Shown: positions 7,140 to 14,605, counted from the first letter of the stretch. The stretch: DNA of 20,988 nt from JAWWPY01 sp964412845 (GCA_964412845.1 CAYPQM010000120.1:1-20988), one strand, 5' to 3'. Translations and numbers: made by a program. The notes: a model not told the origin generated them from the sequence alone.

Positions 7140-7955
7140 TTAGTTGCCTGTGCCGGCGCTGCCAGCCGCGGTGCCGGTGCCGTCGTTGCCGGTGATGGCG
7201 AGGAAGATGTCTTCGAGGGCCGGCTGTTTCTCGACGTACTCGACTTTGGCGGGCGGGAGGAGCTGCCTCAGTTCGGCGAGGGTGCCGTTGGCGATGATCC
7301 GGCCCTGGTGCAGGATCGCGATCCGGTCGGCGAGCTGCTCGGCCTCGTCCAGATACTGCGTGGTGAGCAGCACCGTGGTGCCCTGCCCGGCGAGCTGTCT
7401 GACGCTGTTCCACACCTCGACGCGAGATTGAGGATCGAGCCCCGCGGTCGGCTCGTCCAGGAAGATCACCGGCGCATTCCCGATGAGGCTCATGGCGATG
7501 TCCAGGCGACGGCGCATGCCTCCGGAATACGTCGACGCCCGTCGGTCCGCCGCGTCGCTGAGCTGGAAGCGGGCCAGCAGGTCATCCGCGATCTGGCCGA
7601 CGCCCTTCAGGTGCCGCAGCCGGGCCACCAGCACCAGGTTCTCCCGCCCGGTGAGGATTTCGTCCACGGCCGCGAACTGCCCGGTGAGGCTGATGGACTC
7701 CCGCACGTCCGCCGGCTGCGCGGCGACGTCGAAGCCATCCACGGCGGCCGTCCCCGCGTCCGGCTTGAGCAGCGTGGACAGGATCTTCACGACCGTGGTC
7801 TTACCCGCGCCGTTGGAACCGAGCAGGGCGAAGATGCTGCCCCGCGCCACGTCGAAATCCACCCCGCGCAGCACGCGCAGCTTCGCGTACGACTTCTCAA
7901 GACCCTGCACATGGATCGCCTGAACCGGCTGCGCCGTCACCGGCTGTGCCGTCAC
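7140..7955 (-). CDS. ABC exporter ATPase, DrrA-like
   Basis: A 271-residue ATP-binding subunit with Walker A GSNGAGKT (46-53), signature YSGGM (143-147) and Walker B VIFLDE (163-168). The switch position reads TTQYLDEAEQLAD, with Gln200 in place of the usual His, which is characteristic of the DrrA subgroup. The C-terminal VEYVEKQPALEDIFLAITG matches the tail common in DrrA proteins. The start is GTG 7955, with GAGGGGG 7 nt upstream, and its GTGA overlaps the TGA stop of the preceding gene, indicating translational coupling. A second in-frame GTG at 7940 lies in a 15-bp duplication and could also be used. It powers the permease encoded by the next gene. Confidence 0.93.
   Translation of the reverse strand: MTAQPVTAQPVQAIHVQGLEKSYAKLRVLRGVDFDVARGSIFALLGSNGAGKTTVVKILSTLLKPDAGTAAVDGFDVAAQPADVRESISLTGQFAAVDEILTGRENLVLVARLRHLKGVGQIADDLLARFQLSDAADRRASTYSGGMRRRLDIAMSLIGNAPVIFLDEPTAGLDPQSRVEVWNSVRQLAGQGTTVLLTTQYLDEAEQLADRIAILHQGRIIANGTLAELRQLLPPAKVEYVEKQPALEDIFLAITGNDGTGTAAGSAGTGN
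7926..7955 (-). repeat. 15-bp tandem duplication covering the ATPase start codon
   Basis: On the minus strand GTGACGGCACAGCCG (7955-7941) is followed directly by GTGACGGCGCAGCCG (7940-7926), 14 of 15 bases identical. It encodes a repeated (V/M)TAQP and duplicates the GTG start codon. Only the first copy has a well-placed ribosome binding site. Confidence 0.8.
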
Positions 7956-8374
7956 CGGGATACCCCCTCGTTTCCAGTGTCTTCGCCGGCGGCGCGCTCG
8001 ATGGCGCTGGCCAGCCGTCGTAGCCCGGTCGCGGCGATCACCGGCCGGGATTGGTTAATGATCATGGTTGCCCTTCTTCTCCATTGCCCGAAGCGAGTCG
8101 GGAGGGTCTTCAGGCGCAGCGGGCCGGTTTGCTCGAGCCGGAAGTTCCCGGCCGAGGTCTTGAGCCTGCACTCCCCGAGCCGGCCGGCGCAGCGGACGTC
8201 GTCGGCCAGCGTGTCAAGGGACACCTGGGAATCGCTGGGCAGTTCGATGGACACGTCGACCGACCTGGTCTTGCGGGAGAAGTCGAAGGCGCCCGGCTTC
8301 GGACCGGTGACCCGGAGCATGCCGCCCGCGTAGTCGACGCGGACCTGCTTAGCGGCCGTGATCGCGCTATACAT
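7952..8374 (-). CDS. truncated DUF4097-like protein at the head of the exporter operon
   Basis: Residues 5-90 (for example VRVDYAGGMLRVTGPKPG, VDVSIELPSDSQV and CRLKTSAGNFRLEQTGPLRL) match the beta-helical DUF4097 family often encoded just upstream of DrrAB-type transporters. Complete members are, from memory, about twice this length: here the first 50 or so residues and the repeated C-terminal beta-helix are missing. After LRLKT (residue 90) the sequence switches to an unrelated Arg/Ala-rich tail of about 50 residues. Despite this, ATG 8374 has a strong AAAGGAG (8385-8379), and the TGA stop overlaps the ATPase start by 4 nt. Either a remodelled functional small protein or a decayed gene kept to couple translation of the exporter. 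An internal ATG at residue 104 with GAAGGG upstream could start a 37-residue peptide. Confidence 0.6.
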   Translation of the reverse strand: MYSAITAAKQVRVDYAGGMLRVTGPKPGAFDFSRKTRSVDVSIELPSDSQVSLDTLADDVRCAGRLGECRLKTSAGNFRLEQTGPLRLKTLPTRFGQWRRRATMIINQSRPVIAATGLRRLASAIERAAGEDTGNEGVSR

Positions 8375-8509
8375 GCTTCTCCTTTCGCCATCACCGCGGC
8401 CCGGCAGCCGCGACTACGTCGAAGGTGCACGCAGCGGGATTCATCGCGGTTTCACGGCGGTTTCATTCGCTGGCTCGGTGCTCGGCGATCCGTACCGCAC
8501 GAATAGGGC

Positions 8510-8538
8510 CCACGCCAGGTGCCTCATCCCTGGCGTGG
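8510..8538. repeat. perfect 10-bp inverted repeat, possible hairpin
   Basis: CCACGCCAGG (8510-8519) and CCTGGCGTGG (8529-8538) enclose a 9-nt loop. The hairpin is very GC-rich and has no T-rich tail on either strand. It lies 136 bp upstream of the exporter operon and could be a terminator for a lost gene or an operator. Confidence 0.5.
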
Positions 8539-9121
8539 CAGGCTGACGCCACCGGGCCAGCTACCCGCCGGCTTGCCGGCAGCGGCGCGGTCCGGCCGGA
8601 GGCCTTCGGCCCGGTGCGCGTGACTGCCGCGGTCGAGGATGACGCCGAACGGGTCGCACTGCAGCTCGTGGAGCGTCCTCACCCCAGACCCGTCCGGGGA
8701 GCGCGTCGCCGGCGAGCTGGACGCAGGGCATCGCCGAGTACGACGCCAAGGCGCGGTGACGCTCACGATGGCGATCGACCCGATGTGCTTCATCCCCCGT
8801 CGCACTCATCGCCGGGCCGATCCCCGGCAAGGAGCCGCATTGGAGTAAGCAACGCCCACCACGCTTGGGATCAGGACACGCAACCATGCCTCACCCCGAG
8901 GGCTGCCCGAAGCCGGCGATGTCGATCAGGCGGCCGTGGTCGAAGCGCAGCACGGAGCGGAACTTCCCGGGGCGAAGCACCTGGAACTCATCGAGGACCG
9001 CAGCTTTGAATGCGGAGTCGTCCAAGGCTCCCGGCCGCGAAGCAGGTGATCTTCGTTCCCGTCGGCGGAAGACTGCCGCGCCAAAGCTGTCAGGACCTGT
9101 GGCACTCACCAAGGACGCTGG

Positions 9122-9150
9122 CGGTCCGACGGCCCGGAGCCGGCGGACCG
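9122..9150 (-). terminator. possible terminator of the secreted-protein operon
   Basis: CGGTCCG (9122-9128) and CGGACCG (9144-9150) form a 7-bp inverted repeat with a 15-nt GC-rich loop, 15 nt after the stop codon of the CBM2/kelch gene. There is no U-tract. Many actinobacterial terminators lack one, but the support is weak. Confidence 0.3.
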
Positions 9151-9164
9151 TCGCTGAGCATGGA

Positions 9165-11084
9165 TCAGTAGGTGAATGAGTGCGCTGTTCCCGACGAGAT
9201 GCCGCACGCGGAAACAAAAAGGTTGTATGTACCGTGGGGAAGGCCCGAGGGAAGGGTGAAGTCGGCGGTCTCAACCTCTCCGGGAGTGCTCGGCGCCATG
9301 GTGCTGAAGTTGTAGGAACGCGCGTAGTAGACGTTGCCGGCCGAATTCGCCAGGTAGACGATCGGGAAGCCCTGCGGGTCCTGGTAGTCATCTTCTCCGG
9401 TGGTCACAAAACCTGACAGCTGGGTGCCGGTGAGATGGTACGAGCCGTCGCTGTTCGCGGTGACTGACGTAACGGCCGGCCGCCAGGAGCCCTGCGGGCT
9501 GCCGACTGGGGTGTAGATCCAGTCCTGGTCACCCGCAGCCGCCAGCACCTGGCCGTTGGGCAGATTGATGAAGTTCACCGCTTGCCCGGAGGGATCGGGG
9601 GGCTCAGAAATCGGCGTCATAGTGTTGGCGGTCGGGTCGTATTCGACGATCTCGGGCCCGGAGGCAGAGCCGCACGCGCCGGTCACCCAGCTGCATTTGA
9701 CCGTGTCGAAGATGACCTTCCCGTTCACTTCGGGGTCGGCGTAGGAATCGTCGACGAAGCTTCCCTGCGGCATCCCCGGCCCTTGCGCCCAGTTTCCTGG
9801 GGCGCTGGGCGTGGCTCCGGGAGTGTAGATGGCGGAGGTGTTGCTGCCCATGACCAGGATCTTGCCGTTGGACATGAGCGTCGTGGTGGCCGGGTCGACA
9901 CCGCCATTCGCGTAGCCTGACGGCGCTGCGGGAAGGGTGATCCACGAGCCACTGCCACTGGGGTTGTAGCGGTACTGGCCACCGGTGCTCATCGAGACGA
10001 CGGATCCGTCCGGCAGGGTCACCCAGCCATCTTCGCCAGCGGAGGCCGGTCGCGGGCCCGCCGCGGCCCAGGTGTTGCTGCTGGGGTTGAAGATCTGCGT
10101 CTGCGCGGCGCTGAGGTCGCTGGACACTATGCGGCCGTTGGCCAGGGTCGCGCTTCCGCTGTCCTGCAGGGCGCCGTAGAGCCCTTGCTGGCCTAGGGTC
10201 CAGGTGTTGGTCACCGGGTTGTAGAGCTGGACCGCGTCGTGATCGCCCGCTGAACTTCCGGAGGGATATTCGTAGATGAACTCACCGCCGGCCTGGTAGA
10301 AGCGCCCGTCGGGCAGGATGTGCTCCTGCGCTGCCCCCATGCCGTATGGACTGGCGGCCAGCGTCTGCCAAGTGCCGTCGGCGTAGTTGCCGCGGGAGTC
10401 GGGTACGAGCTTGACCCACTGGCTCAGGTTGGCGCCGTTGGACAGGATACTGCCGTCTGTCAGCAGCCACAGGAATGTGGCCGCCCCACCGGTGCCCGGG
10501 TTGACCGGAGCCGCGGTCCACGTGCCCGGAGCGTCCGGCGGGCCAGGCGGAGGGGTGGATGTGGCGGTGGAGGTCGGCGTCGGCGTTGGTGTGGGGGTTG
10601 ACGTCGACGTTGCTGTTGGTGTGGGGGTTGGCGTTGAGGAGATGGTTCCGGTACATGCTGTGCCGTTGAAAGTCAGCTGGATGGGTGCGGCGTTGCTGCC
10701 GGAGTAGGAGCCGTTGAACCCGAAGGAAGCGCTTGCGCCAGTGGCGACTGAGCCGTTGTAGGAAAGGTTCGTGACGGTGACGGACTGACCGGACTGGGCG
10801 GCGCTGCCGTTCCAGAGCTGGGTGACCTGCTGGTTGCCCGGGAACGTCCAGCCGGCGGCCCAAGCGGTTACCGGGCTGCCCAGATTGGTGATGGACACAT
10901 TGGCGGTGAAGCCGCCACTCCACTGGGAACTTATTGTGTAGGTGGCCTGGCAGCCGGTGGCGGCGGCGGCTGGGATGGCGGCGGCCGCGGCCAGTGCGCT
11001 GGCGATGAGCAGGGCCGCGCCGACCGCGATGATGCCACGCCGGGTCCGTTCGCGCGGGGTTCGGCACAGGGGGCTGAGCCTCAT
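9165..11084 (-). CDS. secreted CBM2 plus kelch beta-propeller protein
   Basis: A 639-residue exported protein. Residues 1-43 form a long signal peptide (Arg-rich start, hydrophobic core, AAA before the mature end). Residues 44-146 are a family-2 carbohydrate-binding module with Cys45/Cys144 at its ends and conserved Trp55, Trp75, Trp79 and Trp91, expected to bind cellulose or chitin. A Thr/Pro/Ser linker occupies about 147-186. Residues about 187-545 show repeating kelch-like units (PDGRFYQAGGE, ANGRIVSS, LPDGSVVSM, NGKILVMGS, LPNGQVLAAAG), followed by a C-terminal immunoglobulin-like E-set domain. The propeller resembles galactose-oxidase-type proteins, but I see no YHS-type copper-radical motif, so it may be a binding protein rather than an oxidase. 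I chose ATG 11084 because AGGAG lies 7 nt upstream. It follows the glycosidase-like gene by 51 bp and is probably co-transcribed. Confidence 0.85.
   Translation of the reverse strand: MRLSPLCRTPRERTRRGIIAVGAALLIASALAAAAAIPAAAATGCQATYTISSQWSGGFTANVSITNLGSPVTAWAAGWTFPGNQQVTQLWNGSAAQSGQSVTVTNLSYNGSVATGASASFGFNGSYSGSNAAPIQLTFNGTACTGTISSTPTPTPTATSTSTPTPTPTPTSTATSTPPPGPPDAPGTWTAAPVNPGTGGAATFLWLLTDGSILSNGANLSQWVKLVPDSRGNYADGTWQTLAASPYGMGAAQEHILPDGRFYQAGGEFIYEYPSGSSAGDHDAVQLYNPVTNTWTLGQQGLYGALQDSGSATLANGRIVSSDLSAAQTQIFNPSSNTWAAAGPRPASAGEDGWVTLPDGSVVSMSTGGQYRYNPSGSGSWITLPAAPSGYANGGVDPATTTLMSNGKILVMGSNTSAIYTPGATPSAPGNWAQGPGMPQGSFVDDSYADPEVNGKVIFDTVKCSWVTGACGSASGPEIVEYDPTANTMTPISEPPDPSGQAVNFINLPNGQVLAAAGDQDWIYTPVGSPQGSWRPAVTSVTANSDGSYHLTGTQLSGFVTTGEDDYQDPQGFPIVYLANSAGNVYYARSYNFSTMAPSTPGEVETADFTLPSGLPHGTYNLFVSACGISSGTAHSFTY
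10547..10645 (-). repeat. low-complexity Thr/Pro/Ser linker repeat
   Basis: The minus strand carries imperfect repeats of ACNCCNACN-type codons, alternating Thr-Pro and Thr-Ser, between the CBM2 and propeller domains. Such linkers are flexible, often glycosylated, and prone to length change by slippage. Confidence 0.75.
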
Positions 11085-11096
11085 AGGAGATCTCCT
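11085..11096 (-). promoter_or_regulatory. ribosome binding site inside a 12-bp palindrome
   Basis: AGGAGATCTCCT is perfectly self-complementary and ends immediately before ATG 11084 of the CBM2/kelch gene. Its first half is the AGGAG ribosome binding site, and its second half could pair with it through a GATC loop. The short stem makes a regulatory role uncertain, but the start-site assignment is clear. Confidence 0.6.
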
Positions 11097-11110
11097 GTCG
11101 GTGCGGCAGG

Positions 11111-11130
11111 CATGCGGGGATGGCCGCATG
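11111..11130 (-). terminator. intercistronic hairpin between the two secreted-protein genes
   Basis: CATGCGG (11111-11117) and CCGCATG (11124-11130) form a perfect 7-bp stem with a 6-nt loop, in the 51-bp gap just after the stop codon of the glycosidase-like gene. It could attenuate transcription into the CBM2/kelch gene or stabilise the upstream message. There is no U-tract, so full termination is unlikely. Confidence 0.4.
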
Positions 11131-11135
11131 ATGGG

Positions 11136-13931
11136 TTAGCTGGCCAGCGTGATGACGATCTGCGTGGTCCCGGACGCGGCGGTCACGGTGTGGGTGGCTG
11201 AGTTGTAGCTTCCGCCACTGACCGAGTTCACGCCGGTGGACAAGAAGACCGGCAACTGGATGTACACGGGCCCGCCGGGCGGGGTTCCGGTGATGCTCAC
11301 GGTGACGACCCGCGTCGCGGCTGGCTTGGTCACCGCGATCGAGACGCCGTAGGTGCTGCGGGTGCCGGAACTGGCTGCATAGCCCGAGGTGAGATTGCTC
11401 ACCGCGATGGTCTGGCCGGCGGCGATCCAGGTATCCGGGATGCCCCGGCCGATGTAGAGCGGCTCGGCATAGGTGTACGGCCCGGTGCCGGAGGCGGACA
11501 GGCCGACCGCGGCGATCGCCTGCAGCAGGCCGAGTTGCTGGCCGGAGATGGGGAAGCCGTACGGGCAGGCACCGAACTCCGGCGGCGCGTGGTTGCCGAT
11601 CCACGGGTTGCTCGCGTTCGGCCCCGAGCCGTTGGCCTCCCACCAGGCGTTCGGGCCGCCGGTGGTGGTCGCGATCTGCCAGGCGTAGCTGGTGATCGGC
11701 AGGTCGCGGTAGTTGTTGCTGTACAGGCCGTCGTTGGAGTAGCTGGTGTTGTAGGCGGTCGAATACCCGGTAAACGCGCCGAACGTCGGGTACGGCAGCC
11801 CGTTCCCCGCCAGCCGGGCGAAGCCCTGCTGGTACATGGCGTCGATCTGGGCCGGGTCGCCGATGACCCCGGACAGCGCGCCGCCCATCAGCATGGTGGA
11901 CCACTGGTCCTGGCCGACCCAGCCGGGCGAGGCCCAGTTGGCGTCGTTGAACGTGCCGCACCGGTTGGCCGAGTTCGGCTGGTTGATGACGCACGGCAGG
12001 TAGCTGAACCCGTTGGCCGACTCGTTGTTACCGACCAGCGTGTTGACCGCGTTGAGCAGGCTGGTGTACGCGCCGTTCGCCCAGGTCGCCTCGCTGGTCT
12101 GGCCAATCTGGCTGGCGATGTACTTGTACGCGGCCAGCCCTTCCAGCGCGGAGTAGTCGTCGAACAGCCAGCGGCCCGACGAGTCGTTGTCGAACGATGT
12201 GGCCAGCGCGCCGTCCGCGGACAGCTGCGCCAGGTAGTCGGTGTGCATCATGGTGAACAGGCTCGGCCCCCACGGGCTCGGCCCGTTCGCGTCGTCGTGG
12301 AAATACGTGCTGACGAACGTCGTGTCGCCGGTCATCCGCAGGTAGTCGGCCCAGGTGCCGAGCGTCTTCCAGACGCCGTCCCAGTACCAGTTGGCGCCCA
12401 CCTCGTTGAAGTTGGACGCCTCCGAGATGCGGGCGGTGAGCAGCAGGTTCTGCGCGTCGGTGAAGTCACCGCTGTCGAACTTCGCCTGCAGTTCGCCGGG
12501 CACGTCGTGGTTGAGCAGCCAGGCGTAATTATTGGCGGCGGAGAACTCGTTCTTGCCCACCTGCATCATCAGGTCGTAGATGGTGCCGGCCTTGAAAGCG
12601 TTCGTCAGGGCCGTGCCGGGATTAGCCAGGTTGCCGGTGTTCGGCAGCGCCACGTTGGGCAGCGAGAAGCTGGCGGTCTGCGCGATACGGCTGTTCCAGT
12701 ACGTGGTCATCTGGCTGAACGCCGTGGCGTAGCTGGGCGCCGCGCTGGACAGCGTGGTGCCGGTCGGCAGCGCCGCGCCGGTGCCGAAGTTGTCCACCGC
12801 CACCACGAATTGGCTGTCGTTGGTCTGGCCGGGCTGGACGGTGTTCAGCGAGGAACTGGTGAGCTGGATGAGGTTCGCCCCAGAGCCGCCCGGTGGCACC
12901 GTCACCGCGGATGAACCGTTGTTGGTCACCGCGACCTGCGCGTACACGAGCAGGAACGGGTTCCCGCCGATGGTCACCTTGTCCGCGAAGTCGGTGATGG
13001 CGATGACGACGCTGCCGACGGTGCGGGTGGTGGTCATGGCCGGCAGGTAGCCGCTCGCCTCCGTCCACTGGACGGACTGAGCGGTCGGCGCGCCGCCGTA
13101 GTCGTAGGCGCTGAATGAGTACATGGCGCCGCAGTAGCTAGTGCCGCCCTGGGTATAGGTGTTAATCACACCGCGGGCGAAGAACGAGCCGGACAGGTAC
13201 TCGAACACCGGCCAGTAGTTACCGTCCCAGCCGATCGCCGTCTCGTTCGCGAAACCCTGGCCGTTCGGGTCGGACGGAACCGGGAAGTTGGTCCCGTAGG
13301 AGCGCGGCAGGCTGGTATTGCTACAGGCGTTCTGGTTGAGGCTGGGCAGGCCCTGGAAGCCGCTGCCACCCGGACTGCCGGCCGAGTAGGACGGCAGCCG
13401 CCACACGCCGATGGTGGTGGTCGTACACGGAAGCTGGACCAGGACGGCGTCATTCGCGGTGGTATCGCCGGTCGGCAGGACGCACTTGCTGGAATTGACC
13501 GACTCCAGGTTGAAGGTGTTAGTCACCCCGCTCACCGTCACCGGCTGGAGTTCCCATTGCTGGTTGGTCTGGCCGTTGCAGGTCCACTGGATGATCTGGG
13601 CGTTGTTGGCGGTCGATCGGCCGGACACGTCCACGCATAGCCCGGCGAACGAGGTGATCGTGTACGCGTTCGTGGTGCCGGACACGGGGGTGAAGGTCCA
13701 GTTCTGGTTGGACCCGGGATTGCAGGTGTACTGGATCAGCTGGACGCCGGTCGTGGTCGACGAGTTCGGGTCGTCCACGCACAGGCCGCTGCCCTGGTTG
13801 ACGTTTGTCGTGGTGAAGGTGACCGGCTGGGCGTTGGCGGGACGGGAGCCCGTAATGGCCAGCAGGAGTGCGGCGGCCAGCATGGCGGCCAGGCAGCGCC
13901 CTGGGCGGCGCCTGGCCACGGGATACCTCAT
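11136..13931 (-). CDS. secreted ricin-lectin protein with glycosidase-like core
   Basis: A 931-residue exported protein. Residues 1-34 form a signal peptide ending ANA. Residues about 39-178 are a ricin-type beta-trefoil (CBM13) with QxW motifs at 76-78 and 124-126, a degenerate third one (GVW, 175-177) and paired Cys. The large core (about 191-790) begins with LPSLNQNACSN and SYGTNFPVPSDPN; its middle is helical and rich in Trp, Asp and Glu (SNFNEVGANWYWDGVWKTLG, RWLFDDYSALEGLAAYKY), which looks like an (alpha/alpha)6 six-hairpin glycosidase. The C-terminal 130 residues (after IGRGIPDTWIAAGQ) are beta-rich. I cannot assign a GH family or the catalytic acids. ATG 13931 is preferred because the signal peptide starts there, although the ribosome binding site is weak; an upstream start at 14009 adds 26 residues without support. 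A truncated paralogue lies at 14685. Confidence 0.8.
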   Translation of the reverse strand: MRYPVARRRPGRCLAAMLAAALLLAITGSRPANAQPVTFTTTNVNQGSGLCVDDPNSSTTTGVQLIQYTCNPGSNQNWTFTPVSGTTNAYTITSFAGLCVDVSGRSTANNAQIIQWTCNGQTNQQWELQPVTVSGVTNTFNLESVNSSKCVLPTGDTTANDAVLVQLPCTTTTIGVWRLPSYSAGSPGGSGFQGLPSLNQNACSNTSLPRSYGTNFPVPSDPNGQGFANETAIGWDGNYWPVFEYLSGSFFARGVINTYTQGGTSYCGAMYSFSAYDYGGAPTAQSVQWTEASGYLPAMTTTRTVGSVVIAITDFADKVTIGGNPFLLVYAQVAVTNNGSSAVTVPPGGSGANLIQLTSSSLNTVQPGQTNDSQFVVAVDNFGTGAALPTGTTLSSAAPSYATAFSQMTTYWNSRIAQTASFSLPNVALPNTGNLANPGTALTNAFKAGTIYDLMMQVGKNEFSAANNYAWLLNHDVPGELQAKFDSGDFTDAQNLLLTARISEASNFNEVGANWYWDGVWKTLGTWADYLRMTGDTTFVSTYFHDDANGPSPWGPSLFTMMHTDYLAQLSADGALATSFDNDSSGRWLFDDYSALEGLAAYKYIASQIGQTSEATWANGAYTSLLNAVNTLVGNNESANGFSYLPCVINQPNSANRCGTFNDANWASPGWVGQDQWSTMLMGGALSGVIGDPAQIDAMYQQGFARLAGNGLPYPTFGAFTGYSTAYNTSYSNDGLYSNNYRDLPITSYAWQIATTTGGPNAWWEANGSGPNASNPWIGNHAPPEFGACPYGFPISGQQLGLLQAIAAVGLSASGTGPYTYAEPLYIGRGIPDTWIAAGQTIAVSNLTSGYAASSGTRSTYGVSIAVTKPAATRVVTVSITGTPPGGPVYIQLPVFLSTGVNSVSGGSYNSATHTVTAASGTTQIVITLAS

Positions 13932-14260
13932 GGCAGCATCACCGGCCACCCGTGAACGCCAGCTGGACGAGCGCTCGGCGAGGTGGATCGCAGGCGCACC
14001 TGGTAGCACCGTCCCGGCTGAAGGTGATCAGCTGCCGGTTCTACGGCCCAGATCGCCGTGACCACTGGCCCGGGACCCTGGCCCCGTCGGAGCTGGTTCA
14101 GTGCTCGACCCCGGCGGCTTGCTGAAAGTCGCGGGACAATCGGATCACTCACGGTGCCGTACCTGTGCGTGTCCGTGCCGCATGGTGATTCAGGCGGATA
14201 GGCCATGGCGTAACCCTCATTACAGTTGCTCCGGGACCAGCGGCCCGGCTCGCCCAAGCT

Positions 14261-14272
14261 GTTAGCGCTAAC
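14261..14272. promoter_or_regulatory. LacI-type operator palindrome
   Basis: GTTAGCGCTAAC is a perfect 12-bp palindrome with the central CG step typical of LacI/GalR-family operators, which control many actinobacterial polysaccharide-degradation genes. It lies 330 bp upstream of the glycosidase-like start and about 37 bp before a possible -10 element on the minus strand. No LacI-family gene is in the window, so the regulator would be encoded elsewhere. Confidence 0.6.
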
Positions 14273-14376
14273 GCTTAGAACTGTCCGGCGGGCCCGTCAA
14301 CGGGCAGCCTCGCGGGGCCGGCGCACTCGCCGACGCGCGCCTCCGATTGCCGAGGTAGCGCGCCGGGTGGTTCAGC

Positions 14377-14387
14377 AAACGTTTTCC
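14377..14387. promoter_or_regulatory. second operator-like site, AAACGTTTTCC
   Basis: AAACGTTT (14377-14384) is a perfect 8-bp palindrome with a central CG, in the wider context AAACGTTTTCCTTC. The context resembles the AAAGGTTTTCTTGA sequence at 14596-14609, near the paralogue promoter. Both could be sites for one LacI-like regulator; this is inference from similarity. Confidence 0.3.
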
Positions 14388-14405
14388 TTCGCATTCCGGA
14401 GTTCT

Positions 14406-14420
14406 CGTGAAACATTCACG
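14406..14420. repeat. inverted repeat CGTGAA-ACA-TTCACG
   Basis: Perfect 6-bp arms with a 3-nt spacer, 15 bp in all, in the regulatory region between the divergent secreted-protein genes. The size fits a dimeric regulator operator. No matching second copy was seen. Confidence 0.45.
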
Positions 14421-14558
14421 CAAAGCCGGGGAACCTGTTCTTGCGTGTTGCCCGCTGATCGCGGCGGCGCAGCGGGACAGCAGCCAGCGGCGCGGGCCTC
14501 TCCCCCGGCCGCGCCTGGTCTCCAAGAATCCCGGCTCGCGTCCAGGCCCAAGCGGGCG

Positions 14559-14605
14559 TTGACCTGACACTGGCCCCGGTTGCTAGCGTGACGGAAAAGG
14601 TTTTC
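14559..14605 (+). promoter_or_regulatory. promoter and overlapping dyad of the truncated paralogue
   Basis: TTGACC (14559-14564) and TAGCGT (14584-14589) are 19 nt apart, close to the actinobacterial housekeeping promoter pattern. The dyad GAAAA-GG-TTTTC (14594-14605) sits at the expected transcription start, the usual place for a repressor site. A wider inverted repeat TGCTAGC (14581-14587) / GCTAGCA (14622-14628) brackets it. The promoter now drives a broken gene. Confidence 0.45.

Larger units (their letters stand above)
8375..9164. other. 790-bp stretch without a convincing gene
   Basis: Several short frames overlap on both strands, none with a recognisable domain or good ribosome binding site. 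The most protein-like piece is on the minus strand at 8891-9022, ending AVLDEFQVLRPGKFRSVLRF and about 15 further residues; it could be the C-terminal end of a lost gene, but I cannot name the family. On the plus strand, 8598-8800 shows short coding-like pieces in different frames. The region is probably degraded sequence, and it also contains the strong inverted repeat at 8510-8538. Confidence 0.45.

Noticed and set aside
6807..8333. 508-codon plus-strand frame
   Set aside because: It is antisense to the exporter ATPase and permease, which have complete motifs on the other strand.
10547..10645. Repeat array considered as a possible CRISPR or VNTR
   Set aside because: There are no spacers; the repeats are the codons of a Thr/Pro/Ser linker between two protein domains.
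10282..11994. 570-codon minus-strand frame spanning both secreted-protein genes
   Set aside because: It is an out-of-frame shadow of two genes with signal peptides and clear domains; its composition is His/Arg-rich and featureless.
11535..12914. 459-codon plus-strand frame
   Set aside because: Antisense to the glycosidase-like core; Arg/Val/Gly-rich with no domain.
13928..14257. Upstream ORF whose stop overlaps the start of the glycosidase-like gene (ATGA)
   Set aside because: Only about 60 percent of its codons end in G or C, it has no recognisable motif, and it lies in an operator-rich intergenic region. The overlap alone is not enough.
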